From: Rhynchopus euleeides | Lineage: Eukaryota; Euglenozoa; Diplonemea; Diplonemida; Diplonemidae | Length of the DNA: 64,000 nucleotides | Direction: 5' to 3' | NCBI GenBank assembly: GCA_963210315.1 | Contig: OY723280.1 | Coordinates: 1 to 64,000, forward strand | Shown here: positions 31,681-42,409 of the stretch, piece after piece | Numbering within the stretch: position 1 is the stretch's first letter | How the letters are laid out: every line of letters starts with the position of its first letter | Translations under genes and position numbers: made by a program | Notes under the pieces: model-generated | The model's input: the letters and a program-made list of their open reading frames with translations, nothing else | Told to the model about the DNA's origin: nothing | Database searches by the model: none

Positions 31681-34600
31681 CTAGAACATCGGCACCGGCT
31701 GTGCTGGTGGGAGATGAGACGCCGGTGGTGCGAGCACGTTTGGCGAGGTCAGCGTATGAAGTGCAGCCTCCTTCTGCCGCAAGTCGTCGATCTCAGCTGT
31801 GAGCTGCTGGAGCTCCGCATCCAGCACTGCACACTGCTCCGTCGTCCGGATGAGTTCGGTCTGGAGGTGGCTCTGACCCTGTTCTGCTTTGATGAGCATC
31901 TCTGGCTTCTGCCGCACGAGCGCCATCAAATCCTGCTCAGATTGATCAATGTGCGCGCGACATTTGGCGGCGTTGTCGAAAGCACCCTGCTGCTCATTCT
32001 TCGACAGCTGCTGGCGCCAGTAGTTCACATCATTGAGCAGTGACGCCTGCTGATCCTCAATGGTGGCCACCGTGCGCTCCCTGTAGGCCACAAGCTCCGC
32101 CTCCTTCAGACGCAGGTCACGGATCTCGTCGTTCAGTCGCAGCAGGATTGCACTCAGCTCCTCGGCACGCTCCTCTCTCCTGCGCCTGCTCAGCTCGTGT
32201 GCCTCGAGAAGCGCACGGGCAGAGGGCTCCTCAGCCAGCATCAGTCTCGGGGACATGGCATACGGCCTCACATCAGGCACTGGCCTCCCGTGGACATCAA
32301 GTCTCTTCGGGCTCAGGTTCTTGGGCTCCGTCCCAGGCAGGGGCTCGTGGATGAGCTGCTCCATGCTGACCAGCATCTCCTCGATCTGCTCGACACTCGG
32401 CCCGGATGCACCCCGTCTGCGGACCGGCGACTGGAGACGCGGGGACACGACATCCCGTGTGTAAGAAGGCGGGGGGGGCGACAGGTCCGTGCGCCGCTCT
32501 CGCCTGGCACTCGCGTCCAGCATGCTCTTGGTGGGGAGGGGGATGCGGGGCACGCGATTCGGAGACCCCTCAGGCACGCTGCTCGACATGGAGTGGTGGT
32601 GCGTCGTAAAGCGCGTCGATGTGTGCTGCTGCGGTGATACGGGTGTCGCAGGATGCGGTTGCACCGTGGCGTGCTGTGTGCTGTGATGCAGCGATGGTTG
32701 CAGAGGTGTCGCGTCCAGCCTCCGGTGCGACTTCCGAGGCACCCCTCGCTTTCGCGCCTGGAGCTTCCGCAGCTTGCGCTGCAGCCTGTAGCACTGCTTC
32801 TTCACGGCTGCGAACTTCCTCCGCAGCACTTTGAACTCGGCAAGCTTCTTGACAGCCACGCGCAGCTGCTCGGTCTTCTTCTTGAGCAGGGTGCTCTGGT
32901 TGGCAGCAGCAGCCTTCGCCTTCACCACCCAGGCTTTCCACGCGCGAATCTTTTCGATTGCCGCCTGTGTCGGATCGTCGTGCTCTTCGCCTGGGATGAT
33001 CTCTGCCAGAAGGGCGTTCAGCCTGCTGTTGAGCATCTCTTCCTTCCGGTCCTTCATCAGCAGCTGGTCCGTCTTGGTGGCGAGCTGCTGGCGGAGCCTG
33101 TCGAGTTCCCGCTCAGCTGCCTCGGCCATCGCGTCTGTCGCGGCCTTGCGCCCTTCCGTTTCCAGGGTGCTCCGCTCAGCGAGCACCTGCTGCAGGCCGT
33201 CGGCGTGCTCCCTCTGCACGGCTGCCTCGCGCTCGGCTGAGAAAGCACGGCGCTCCAGCGCCTGGGAATCGTCGCGGAGTGCCTCCAACTCCTTCCGCAG
33301 GTGGTCGCGCGTGGAGAAGAGTTCCTCGCGCAGGCGGCTGTTCTCTGCGCGGAGGGCATCGACGTCGCGCCGCACCCCGCCAGCCTCGATCGTCGCGATG
33401 TCAAGCTCCTCCTGCCTCCTGTGGAGCAGCGCCTGCAGCTGCTCGAGCTGTTGCTGGTGTTCGTTGCACTTCGACTCGAAGAGACGCACCATCTCGTCCT
33501 GCTTCTCTTGCTCGGCTGCTGCCAACTCCGCCTGTGTCTTGACGAGGGCGTCTCGCTCCTGCAAAGCCTTGGTGAGGGCTTCGATCTTGTCGTCGGAAGC
33601 GGCCAGCTTGGACTGCAGGTTGAGCATTTCGGTTGTCTTGGCAGTGAGCTCCCCCTGCGCCGCAGCAAGTTCCACAGCCTTCGCAGCGAGCTCCTCGGAT
33701 CGCCGTGCAAGCTGTTGGCGCAGTGTGTTGACCTCCGCTGTGAGCTGTGCAAGCTGTTGCTGCAGCTGTGCCTCACTGAACCGCTGCACCCCGCGGTCAC
33801 GCTCGTCTCCGAGTGCGCGTTCGGCATCGCGGATTTGGTCCTGCAGCATCCGGAGCTGGTCCTGGGCACTCCGAAGCTGGTCTTCGAGGTCACGATACCT
33901 GGCCTGTGCCCGCTTCATCTCGTCATGATGGGAGTCCTTCAAGTCTTGCAGCTCTGCCGCCGCCATGCGCTCCGCCTTCTTGGCCTGCAGCGACTGCTCG
34001 CTCAGAAGCATATTGGCCTCGCGCAGCTTGCGCTCCACATCCGTCTTCGCCTCCTCGAGGGATCCCTTGTGTGTGCGGAGCTGTGCAATGCGGTCGTTGG
34101 CATCGCGCACTTCTGCGGCGATGCGGTCCTTCTCGCGTTTCCGCAGCACTTCGATTTCCTCGTTCATTTCCTCGATGCGGCGCTTCAGGCTGTCAATCTG
34201 GTGCCGGGCTGAGTCCAGCTCATGCAGCAGGGCTCGGTTCTTGTTTGTGTCATCACCTAAGCTGACCACGGAGTGGCCCAGGGGCGTCTGCACCGGCGTC
34301 GACGGCGAAGGAGGAACATACGGACGGCGCACCGATGCCTCCTCAGACGACGGCTGTGGCTGTGGACGCGACTTCACAGACACGCTGGAGGTGGGACGGC
34401 GCAGCACAGGGGGGCTCGGAGCGACCTGCGCCTGTGCTTTGGCATCCTCTAGCTGCTGCCGCAGCACTTCCATCTTTGTCTCGTGCACCTCTTGGAGCTC
34501 CTGCCTCTGCCGTCCGAGCTCAAGCTCCATCAGGTTGTTGAGGCACTCGCGCTCTGCATTCATGTCCCGCTCCCACACCTCACGCTCGTTTACAAGCTTC

Positions 34601-36131
34601 TGCCGCTCAGCCGCCAGCGCGTCTTCGAGCTCCTTGCGGAGGGCGTCCCAGGCATCCTTCTCATCGGCGTGCTTCTTCAGTGTACTTTCATGCTCCCCAC
34701 GCTCCCTCGCAAGAATAACCTTCAGGTGCTCGATCTCACCCTCGCACTGCGCGACACGCCCACGCAGCGAACCCTCTGCGTCGCCTGCCGCACGCTTCAG
34801 CTGGGCCAGCTCCTCGTGGAGGCTCTGCTCATTCGCATCTGCCTTCTCGCGCTGTGCCTTCAGCTGGGCGCGCAGCTTCTCGATCTCCTCCAGGAGCTCC
34901 GCCTCGCGCTTCTGGCGCTGTTCGTCTCTGCGGCGGTACTCCTCCTCGAGCCTCTCCTCCTTGCCCTTGTCTGCCTGGCGCTGCAGGTCCATGATGCGTG
35001 CCTCCCTCTGGCGCAGCTCTTCCTCGCGGTCCCGCAGGCGTGCGTTCATCTCGTCCTCCAGGCGCGCACGGTCAACGCCTGTCCCGCTGCGGAGCTGTGC
35101 GACGAGCGCCTTCAGCTCCTCAATCTGGCGCAGCTGCTCGTGCCCCCGATCCCGCTCATCCTGCAGCTGCCGCTTGAGATCGGCGACGCGCGAGTCGTAC
35201 CGATCCTGGTCCTCCTGCATCTGTTCGCGCAGCAGCGCCTCGCGCTTTCGGAGGCGGTCCTCGGCAAGCTGGTTCTCCTCTGCGAGCTGCCGCTTGAGGC
35301 TCTCTTCCCGCTCGCGTGCCATCTCGGTTTCCTCCTCCAGCTGTGCAGGAGGTGTTGTGCGGTGGCGTGGTGTTGAAGCAAAAGGAAGTGCGCTGTCGGT
35401 GGCGAGTTCAGAAGATGGTGCCGTGATCCGTCAATGTCTCCGCTACACATCCAACACAGGTGTGTGTGGAAGTGGGATTCACTCCTTGGCAGAGGTATAG
35501 CGGCACCCAACCATCGCAACCAAGCCTGGCAATGCTGTCTGTCTTCCACCTCAAGGCATACCAGGCGCTGCAGGCGCTTCTCTCGCACCTTCATCTCTGC
35601 GTTCGCCGCCTCCTCCAGCTGCGAGGCGGTGAGTGTGGAAGGGTCGGCAAAGCACAGCGGACATACCCTACTGTGCCGTTCTGCTTCGCTGCGTCTCAGG
35701 AGATCGTCGTGCATGCGGGCCAGCTCGAACTCTTCGCGCATCTGGGCCGTGGCCTGGTGAATGAGCTCCGACTGGTCCACGACAGGCGTGACCACTGTCG
35801 GGGGCGTGTGGGCCATGGTAGCCTTGAGGCGCGCCACCTCATCGACGAGCCGCTGCCTCTCCGACTCCGAGAAGCGCAGCTGGCCCTCCATGTCCTCCAG
35901 CTCGAGCCGAGTGCGTGCATCGGCATCCTGGCACTCACGCTCCTTCTTGATGATCATGCGCTGCAGGAACTGCAGCTGCTGCCTGATGTCCTGCGGCGCC
36001 GCAGGGTCCTCCTCCCAGCTCGACGTCACAGACTCCAGCTCGACATGGGCCTCCAGATGCTGCAGCGAACGGAAGGCACCGAAAGGAGGCTCCCTCCCCC
36101 TGGTGCCAGCGAGGCCATTCGTGTAACTCAT
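31681..36131 (-). CDS. Giant coiled-coil protein
   Basis: Exons 36131-35667, 35618-35562 and 35340-31681 give about 1393 aa. Intron 1 is 48 nt (GTATGT...CTCGCAG) and keeps frame. Intron 2 is 221 nt (GTATGC...TGCACAG). Removing both yields one uninterrupted heptad pattern (SEAERHSR joined to LEEAANAEMKVREKRLQRL and then LEEETEMARERE). Nearly all of residues 60-900 are Glu/Arg/Gln/Leu coiled coil. There is a Pro/Ser-rich break near residue 475, a basic stretch near 985 (YRLQRKLRKLQARKRG), a Ser/Pro-rich linker, and a last coiled coil with a conserved-looking end (DVNYWRQQLSKNEQQGAFD). It is probably cytoskeletal or flagellar. No motor or kinase domain is present. Confidence 0.85.
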
Positions 36132-36557
36132 CCCCGTGATGCTCCACACTGGAGCCCCACGGCCTGCAGAGGGGGTGGTGTTGCAGTGCTGACATGCACA
36201 CAGCAGCACGACAGGATGTCGCAGCAGTTAACACAATTTCAAGAGACTCAAAGCGGATCCCCTGGGCCTCCGAAGGTACGTTCTCTCACATTCATGGTGG
36301 GTCTTCCGACACTGCTGAGAGAGAGAGCAGCGAGCCTCGCAGGCAGAAGGAGCGGGGCTGAGCTCTGCGCGGGGGGGGCCTAGGCGGGGATGTGGGCGCG
36401 TCTTGTCAGACAAATTGAGTGTCCTTTTCGACCCTCCACCCAGCGGGGGGGGGGGGGGGTGGTGGTTGTGGCCTTGCTTTTGGCAGCCGAGGCCCACCCG
36501 GTGCCGCGCCACGCAGGCCCGCGAGACGAGCCGCATGGGAGAATGGCGGGCCGAGGG
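36132..36557. other. Short spacer with a G tract
   Basis: A (GA)n patch (36318-36330) and a 13 G run (36446-36458) are present, with no supported gene. This is the presumed 5' flank of the coiled-coil gene. Confidence 0.5.
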
Positions 36558-37248
36558 CACGGTGGGATCTTGTAAATTTTACATGTATAACTACAAGTAT
36601 ATACATGTATTATACATGTATAATACTTGCATGTCAACTATTATACATGTATAATACATGTATATGCCTGAAATATACATGTAAAATACATGTATATCAA
36701 GTAAAAATACAAGTATAATACTTGCATGTCAACTATTATACTTGTATTTTTACTTGATATACATGTATTTTACATGTATATTTCAGGCATTTACATGTAT
36801 TTTACATGTATAATACTTGTCATGCAAGTATTATACATGTAAAATACTTGCATGACAAGTAAAATACTTGCATGCAAGTAAAATACATGTATTTTACTTG
36901 CATGCAAGTATTTTACTTGTCATGCAAGTATTATACATGTATTTTACTTGTCATGCAAGTATTTTACATGTATAATACTTGCATGACAAGTATTATACAT
37001 GTAAAATACATGTAAATGCCTGAAATATACATGTAAAATACATGTATATCAAGTAAAAATACAAGTATAATAGTTGACATGCAAGTATTATACTTGTATT
37101 TTTACTTGATATACATGTATTTTACATGTATATTTCAGGCATATCCATGTATTATACATGTATAATAGTTGACATGCAAGTATTATACATGTATAATACA
37201 TGTATATACTTGTAGTTATACATGTAAAATTTACAAGATCCCACCGTG
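36558..37248. mobile_element. 691 bp perfect palindrome of ACATGTAT/ACTTGCATG words
   Basis: The ends are CACGGTGGGATCTTGTAAAT and its exact complement at 37229-37248. The interior is a nested set of short palindromes (TATACATGTATA, CTTGCATGCAAG, TACATGTA) arranged symmetrically around about 36903. Base composition drops sharply to A/T. There is no coding capacity. It would extrude as one long hairpin. Most likely it is a foldback or MITE-type element. Confidence 0.9.
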
Positions 37249-37849
37249 GGCGGGTGTGGGGGGGGGGGGGGCCAGTGAAGGCAGTGAAGGAGAGATAACG
37301 TAAGGCACACAGGGAGAATACCTCCCTTCACTCGTTCTGCAGGGGGCTGGGCTGGGGGGGGTTGGGTGGCGGGGGTGCCGCTCTCATACTCGAGCCCCCC
37401 CCCCCCCCGTTGGTGTGTTGTGGATGCACTCCATGCCATGACAACGGCCGCTGCCAAGGGAGGCGGAAATCCCCGGTGCCCCCTCGGCTTCCGCTTTTAT
37501 TCCAGCGGGAAAATCGTTTGAAGCTACAAAAACCGGACGCTGCCGTGGCATGGCAGCTCTCTCGCTCTCGAAACTCATACCCCCACCCGACCGACACGGG
37601 CACTACACCACGATGCCCCATACCCCCCTGACGAACATCCCTTACAGCACGGGGCACTGCGACACCCACGCCCTCCCTTTTTTTGCCTGCGGGAAGGGGA
37701 ACCTCAGGATACCTGACTGAGCCGGCGTGGGCGAGTATGAAAAAAGAAACGTGGCGTTGGCTGCTTCGAGACTCCTCCCAAGGCGGGCCAATGAAAAAAC
37801 CCCCCCCCCCCCACACAAAACCCACCCTCCCCACCCCCTTTGTCTAATA
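37249..37849. other. Spacer with homopolymer runs
   Basis: G runs (37258-37271), C runs (37387-37401 and 37800-37812) and Pro/Gly-rich spurious frames. No gene supported. Confidence 0.5.
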
Positions 37850-40192
37850 TTACACGGCGGTGTCGCTGTACACCCTGTCCTTCCGCCGGGGGCTCTGGGG
37901 GACCGTTTCGATCTTTGCGTGCTCCCTTTTGGTGGCCAGCCCGAAGGCCTTGTTCTGCTTCTTCCGCATGGAGGTACTGGTGCTAGAGGGCGACGACCTG
38001 GCGAAGGGCGACGCTGGGGGGGAAGGCGGCTTCACCGGAGCGATCTCCACAGGCACGCCCACCTTCAACCCCGGGATAATCGCCTTCTGCAACGCGCGGC
38101 TGCGCGCCTCCTCCGGGAGGGTGCTCCTCGTCGTCGGCTGGCTGGCGGAGTCCTTGCGATCGCGGTGTGCACGGGCCTGATCGATCCACTCCTTGTCGAG
38201 CTCACGAGCCTCATCGATGATAGACATCGCTGGGGGAACCCAGCTCGCGTGGCTGTGCTCTCCGTCCTCCGTGTAGATATAGTAGAGTGTGCCCTTGTGC
38301 TCTCCCGTCCGGACGACGCTGGCCGACCAGTTGGGAGGCAGTGGTGCGCATGTGAACCCCTTGATGCACAGTGGGGGGAACTCCTGCGTGTCTGCCGGGC
38401 TGTCCTCCGGGTGGAACAGCATGTTCCCGTCCTGGTCGAGGCGTGCACACCACCGGGGCGGGAGGAAGGGGGGCTTCTGCATTGTCGGCTGGCGGGGCTC
38501 CTCGTCAGGCCCGACAGGGAAGTGGTCTGTGAAGATGGTGTGGTCGATGCGATCGCCGTCGGGGGGGCCGTCCTCATCCAGGAGATAGCTGGAGACCTTG
38601 GCAGACCAGTTCTGGGGCAGCATGAATTTATCGAAGTCGCGTGAGAAATACGCAGGCGCACCGGTCTTCTTGGGTCTGACCCGGATCGCAAGCTTCATCC
38701 CATCCTCGCGCACGATAGGGATAGGCTCGTTCTTGTCGAGTGACGGCAGCGGCAGGCCCCAGAGCAGGGGCTGGGGCTCACCAGCACAGCCGTTGTGGAA
38801 GTTGAGGATGTCAAATGAGGGCACCTCTGTCATGCCAGGCACTTCGCACTCACTGGAGGCAAAGGCGCGCTTGTGAACAATCAGCTTCCTGGTCTTCGGG
38901 TCTTGGGTGAGGACGCCTTGCGCCATCTGTCCGTACTTCGGGGGGCATGTAACGTCAAACTGGACGAAGACAACGGCTTGTTGAGTGGCCCGGTCACTCA
39001 CAACCACAGAAAACCCCACCAAGCTCTCACCTTTGAGTGTCTTCGGGTCAGGCGACCTGTATGCATACAACGTACTCCGTGACTTGATGAGCTCATCGAG
39101 GTAGACCTCGCCCTCGAGCACAGCGAGCTTCTCGTTGTCACCGAGGCGCACCCTGATAGTGAAGGGGTCCCGCAGCAGATGGTAAATCGATTCGCCCTTG
39201 TCCTTCCAGGACTCGCGCCGGGAGGAGAATTCTCTCGTGTCGTTGGGCCCGAAGCGGCGGACCTCCGTCTTCAGAACCGAGTCACGCCACTGGACTTCCC
39301 CGCGGGCAGGCATGTCGGTCGGAAACGTTGACGACAGCACAGTAAACTTCTCGAGGTCGATACCGAGGCCGTTCCCAGCTGTGCCCTTGTGGTTTGTCTC
39401 AGCCCTGTAGTACGCACGCCCAACAATTGTATCCCCGTCGAACAGGTACAATGCGTGGTTAGCAGGTCCGCTGATGAGGGCATCCATCGGGATGCGGCAG
39501 CGTGCATACATCCCCTCACCCTTGACAACAATCGAAACGTTCTTCGAAACCAAACCCCAGTCCGTCTCCACCCACCCAGTGTGTGGGAAGTCGGCGTTTC
39601 GGACACCCCTGCAGAAGCTGGTGTGGTACATGATGTCCGTCATCCAGCTCCCCCACCACCTCCGCAGCTTGTTCTTCTCCACCCGCTCTTTCGTGGAGCA
39701 CCGCTGTGAGAAGCCTTTGTTGAAATCATCGTCGGGATGGTCGACAGTCACCTGCAGCTGGAACTCACCATCACGGTCGAGGCACACGTGAAATTCGCAG
39801 AACTTCAAACGGAAAACCTGCCGTGGGAGCAGGCCTTCGGCAGCCGCTGGCTTCTGGAAGTAGTCAACAGTGTCCGCGTTGGTCTCACCCGCATCCGAGA
39901 TGGTCCCTGCAGAGAGGAAATTGCTGAAGGCGAATGTGCGGTTGCGTGTTCCACCCCATTCTGATGGGGCGGTGTCGCTGGCGTGGCTACCGATGGTGAC
40001 GGACGTGTGTTGCCTGCAGGGTGGTGGTGCCGTGGCTGTCGCAGGTGGCGCAGGGTCAGGCTGCCCAAGGGTGTGCTGTGGGGGGCATCCGCCTGCACGA
40101 CACTCTGCGCTGATATACACGGCACTCTTATCCGGGGAGCTCGGGGCTCGATCTTCTCTCAGGTCGTCTGCTTTGTGGAAAGGCCCCCCCAA
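37850..40192 (-). CDS. WW-like repeat protein with C2-like N-terminal half
   Basis: 780 aa in one frame. The first 100 residues are Pro/Ser-rich, and the true start may be downstream of 40192. Residues 120-460 contain beta-rich segments (FRLKFCEFHVCLDRDGEF, VRLGDNEKLAVLEGEVYLDE, VGFSVVVSDRATQQAVVFVQF) that look like C2-type sandwiches. Three WW-like segments follow: LPQNWSAK (about 527), LPPRWCARLDQDGNMLFHP (about 579) and LPPNWSASV...YYIYTEDGEHSHASWVPP (about 619); the last is closest to a true WW domain. A Ser/Pro/Lys tail ends the protein. WW domains bind proline-rich partners such as the neighbouring proteins. The C2 assignment is tentative. Confidence 0.75.
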   Translation of the reverse strand: MGGPFHKADDLREDRAPSSPDKSAVYISAECRAGGCPPQHTLGQPDPAPPATATAPPPCRQHTSVTIGSHASDTAPSEWGGTRNRTFAFSNFLSAGTISDAGETNADTVDYFQKPAAAEGLLPRQVFRLKFCEFHVCLDRDGEFQLQVTVDHPDDDFNKGFSQRCSTKERVEKNKLRRWWGSWMTDIMYHTSFCRGVRNADFPHTGWVETDWGLVSKNVSIVVKGEGMYARCRIPMDALISGPANHALYLFDGDTIVGRAYYRAETNHKGTAGNGLGIDLEKFTVLSSTFPTDMPARGEVQWRDSVLKTEVRRFGPNDTREFSSRRESWKDKGESIYHLLRDPFTIRVRLGDNEKLAVLEGEVYLDELIKSRSTLYAYRSPDPKTLKGESLVGFSVVVSDRATQQAVVFVQFDVTCPPKYGQMAQGVLTQDPKTRKLIVHKRAFASSECEVPGMTEVPSFDILNFHNGCAGEPQPLLWGLPLPSLDKNEPIPIVREDGMKLAIRVRPKKTGAPAYFSRDFDKFMLPQNWSAKVSSYLLDEDGPPDGDRIDHTIFTDHFPVGPDEEPRQPTMQKPPFLPPRWCARLDQDGNMLFHPEDSPADTQEFPPLCIKGFTCAPLPPNWSASVVRTGEHKGTLYYIYTEDGEHSHASWVPPAMSIIDEARELDKEWIDQARAHRDRKDSASQPTTRSTLPEEARSRALQKAIIPGLKVGVPVEIAPVKPPSPPASPFARSSPSSTSTSMRKKQNKAFGLATKREHAKIETVPQSPRRKDRVYSDTAV

Positions 40193-40439
40193 CCAGTGAG
40201 GTCAATGGAATCTCCAGAAAAATACTACTGACACACTTCTGGAATCTTACGCTTGCTTGCATTGCACGCATCCACCTCGGATGACCTGCCTGAAGTACAG
40301 AAAGTGGACTGATGGCGGAGCAGAAAGAGTTAGATAACATATGAGAAGCTTCGCTGCGCTTCGACTCCTTCAGTGTGTCTGTCGCATTTCCTCTGACACA
40401 CAGGTGTGTCTGGTACAAAAAATAATCTGCCCAAACCAG

Positions 40440-40735
40440 GGCTCCCGTCTTCCTGAGGCTACTGAGGGTGGTGGGCGAATTCCATTCGCTGTGAACCCAA
40501 AGGGGGCCCTCGCTACCAGGTGTGACTGAGTGAGAAGACGCTAGATAGGATACGGCACAGGGGGGTCTCGGGGGCGGAGCCCCCAGCCGCCGGAGGCCAC
40601 GGTAGTGAACATCTGGCTCTTCGCGGGAAAAAACTCCCGATTTTGGCTGGAAAAAACCAGGTTTGTGCTGAAAAAACGGGAAAAGGGGGGGGGTGTGTCC
40701 AGAGGACTCACCCTCACCCTCCACTAGAAACTGTG
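40440..40735 (+). repeat. Dispersed element with GGAGGCCACGGTAG core, copy 2
   Basis: The core is at 40559-40618 (CGGGGGCGGAGCCCCC hairpin, GCCGCCGGAGGCCACGGTAG, TGAACATCTGGC). It shares an upstream block (CCTGAGGCTACTGAG, CCATTCGCTG...TGAACCCAAAGG) and a downstream block (GGA(C/T)TCA(C/T)CCTCA(C/T)CC(T/C)CCACTAGAA) with 41350-41612. The family element is therefore about 270-300 bp. Confidence 0.8.
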
Positions 40736-41225
40736 CATTAGTACAAATCTAAAAGGGAAACAAAGAGAAGAGCCGAAGGGTATTCGTCGATCGCAAGAAC
40801 ACCCCGCGTCCTCCTCAGCTTCCTCTTCAGCCCTCCTCAGAGCGGCCTCTTCCTCAACCTTCTTCTTTTTTTTCTCTTCTTCTGCGCTCTGGACGGCATA
40901 TTGGGGAAGGAGGGCAGGGTGTAGGGGAGGGCGAGTGGGGTGTTGTGTAAGTGGAAGGGAAGAGCGATTTTTCGTCGATCGCGAGAAAACCCCACACGCC
41001 TGTCATGAAGCGTGGTGATGTTCTGCAAGGATCTGCACTCACAACAAGGATCGGCACAGTTTCCTGCGTTGTTGCAGAACTCTCAAAAAAGTGAAATTTG
41101 TGTACTTACTGTGTAATTCTTGTGCACCGGTACTGAAAAAAATCGGAGGGGGGGGGGGGGGGGGCAAGTATGCCTGGGACTTTGGCCTTTTTGGGCCCAA
41201 AAAGGGGTCGGGATTCATGCTCGAC

Positions 41226-41300
41226 ATACAGGGGGGTCTGGGGGGCGGAGCCCCCCAGACCCCCCTGTATGCCGAGGCCACGGTAGTGAGTATCTGTTCC
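41226..41300 (+). repeat. GGCCACGGTAGTGA element with enlarged hairpin, copy 3
   Basis: Here the hairpin is a perfect palindrome: ATACAGGGGGGTCTGGGGGG pairs with its full complement up to 41270, around the centre CGGAGC. It then joins GCCGAGGCCACGGTAGTGAG. The GCCGCCG segment of the other copies has been replaced by the extended arm. Confidence 0.85.
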
Positions 41301-41349
41301 TTGCGCCGTAGTGGGAGCGCGTGGGAGTTGCGGGCGTACAGATTCTGTG

Positions 41350-41612
41350 TGAGTTGGCCGCGTCCTCCTGAGGCTACTGAGAGTGGTCTGGGTCCCATTC
41401 GCTGATGTGAACCCAAAGGACGTGGCTACAAGACAGGCACACGCTCCAGCCTACTGGTACAGGGGGGTCTGGGGGGCGGAGCCCTCCAGCCGCCGGAGGC
41501 CACGGTAGTGAACGCCTGGCTCCTGACTGGGGAACAACGCCGGGTTTTGGAAAAACCGAAAAAGGGGCGGGTGTCCGGAGGATTCATCCTCATCCCCCAC
41601 TAGAATACCACC
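41350..41612 (+). repeat. Dispersed element with GGAGGCCACGGTAG core, copy 4
   Basis: The core is at 41459-41525, with the same upstream and downstream blocks as copy 2. Confidence 0.8.
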
Positions 41613-42409
41613 TGCCCCCGAAAAACTTCACCCAGAAAAACCTGTGGGGAAAAAATCCCACCTAAAACCCAAGGAGAAAAAAAAATTCCCTCCCTATAAA
41701 AACCCGAAGGGGGTCTTCGCTACGGGGTGATGTCAGGGGAGGTGAAGAGGGCACGGGTCTTAGCCTGATGACACTGCAACCTCAAGGTGACTGGCGACAC
41801 CTCTCCCACAGTCTGCGGCGACTCTGCCGTGGCGACAAGGCTTCCTGTCATGGGAGATCGCTGCGTGGATCAACGTGGCGCTCGGCAGGTTGTTTCGGCA
41901 CCTGTTTTCTCCGTGTCATGCTTTTCGTGAGCGTGTCAGGGATGTTGGCACACGCTGGGGAGGGTTTCACATGATGACATAACATACATCAGAAGCACAC
42001 ACCCACGTGGCGCTGTCCTTGGCAGGACTTTGAAAGTGCCGCCTTGATATCCTTGTTGGATAGAACCCTCATATCACACCCTCAATCAGCTGACGATCGT
42101 CAGTGCATTTTGGTGAATTCCCTGTTGAAATAGCTGAAAACTGACGGAGATTGAAGAAGGCCAGCGAAGACCCCCTCAGAGAAAAAAACTGCAATCCTGA
42201 ATCGGGATTTGGACTCCACATATAGCTTCATACTTGGGGGGGGGGGTGTTTCTTTTCCCAGGGCCCTGTCACCTCCTTGCAGGGACTGTTGGTTGCAAAA
42301 CAAAACGGCATGTAAAATGCTAGCCTGTGGCTCAGGAGGAGGCGAAACTGGGCACAGGAATCTTCGACGATACGGAGACAGCATGACACAACGAAGCAAG
42401 AACAACAGC
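41613..42409. other. Spacer, nothing recognised
   Basis: A-rich words (41625-41690) come first and a G run (42237-42246) later; the rest is unique DNA without a supported frame. Confidence 0.45.

Noticed and set aside
33965-35500. Plus-strand frame of 511 codons rich in Ser and Arg
   Set aside because: Antisense shadow of the coiled-coil gene, whose biased codons suppress stops on the other strand.
35619-35666. CPLC motif as a zinc-binding site in the coiled-coil protein
   Set aside because: It lies in a segment with intron ends (GTATGT and GCAG), and removal restores coiled-coil continuity.
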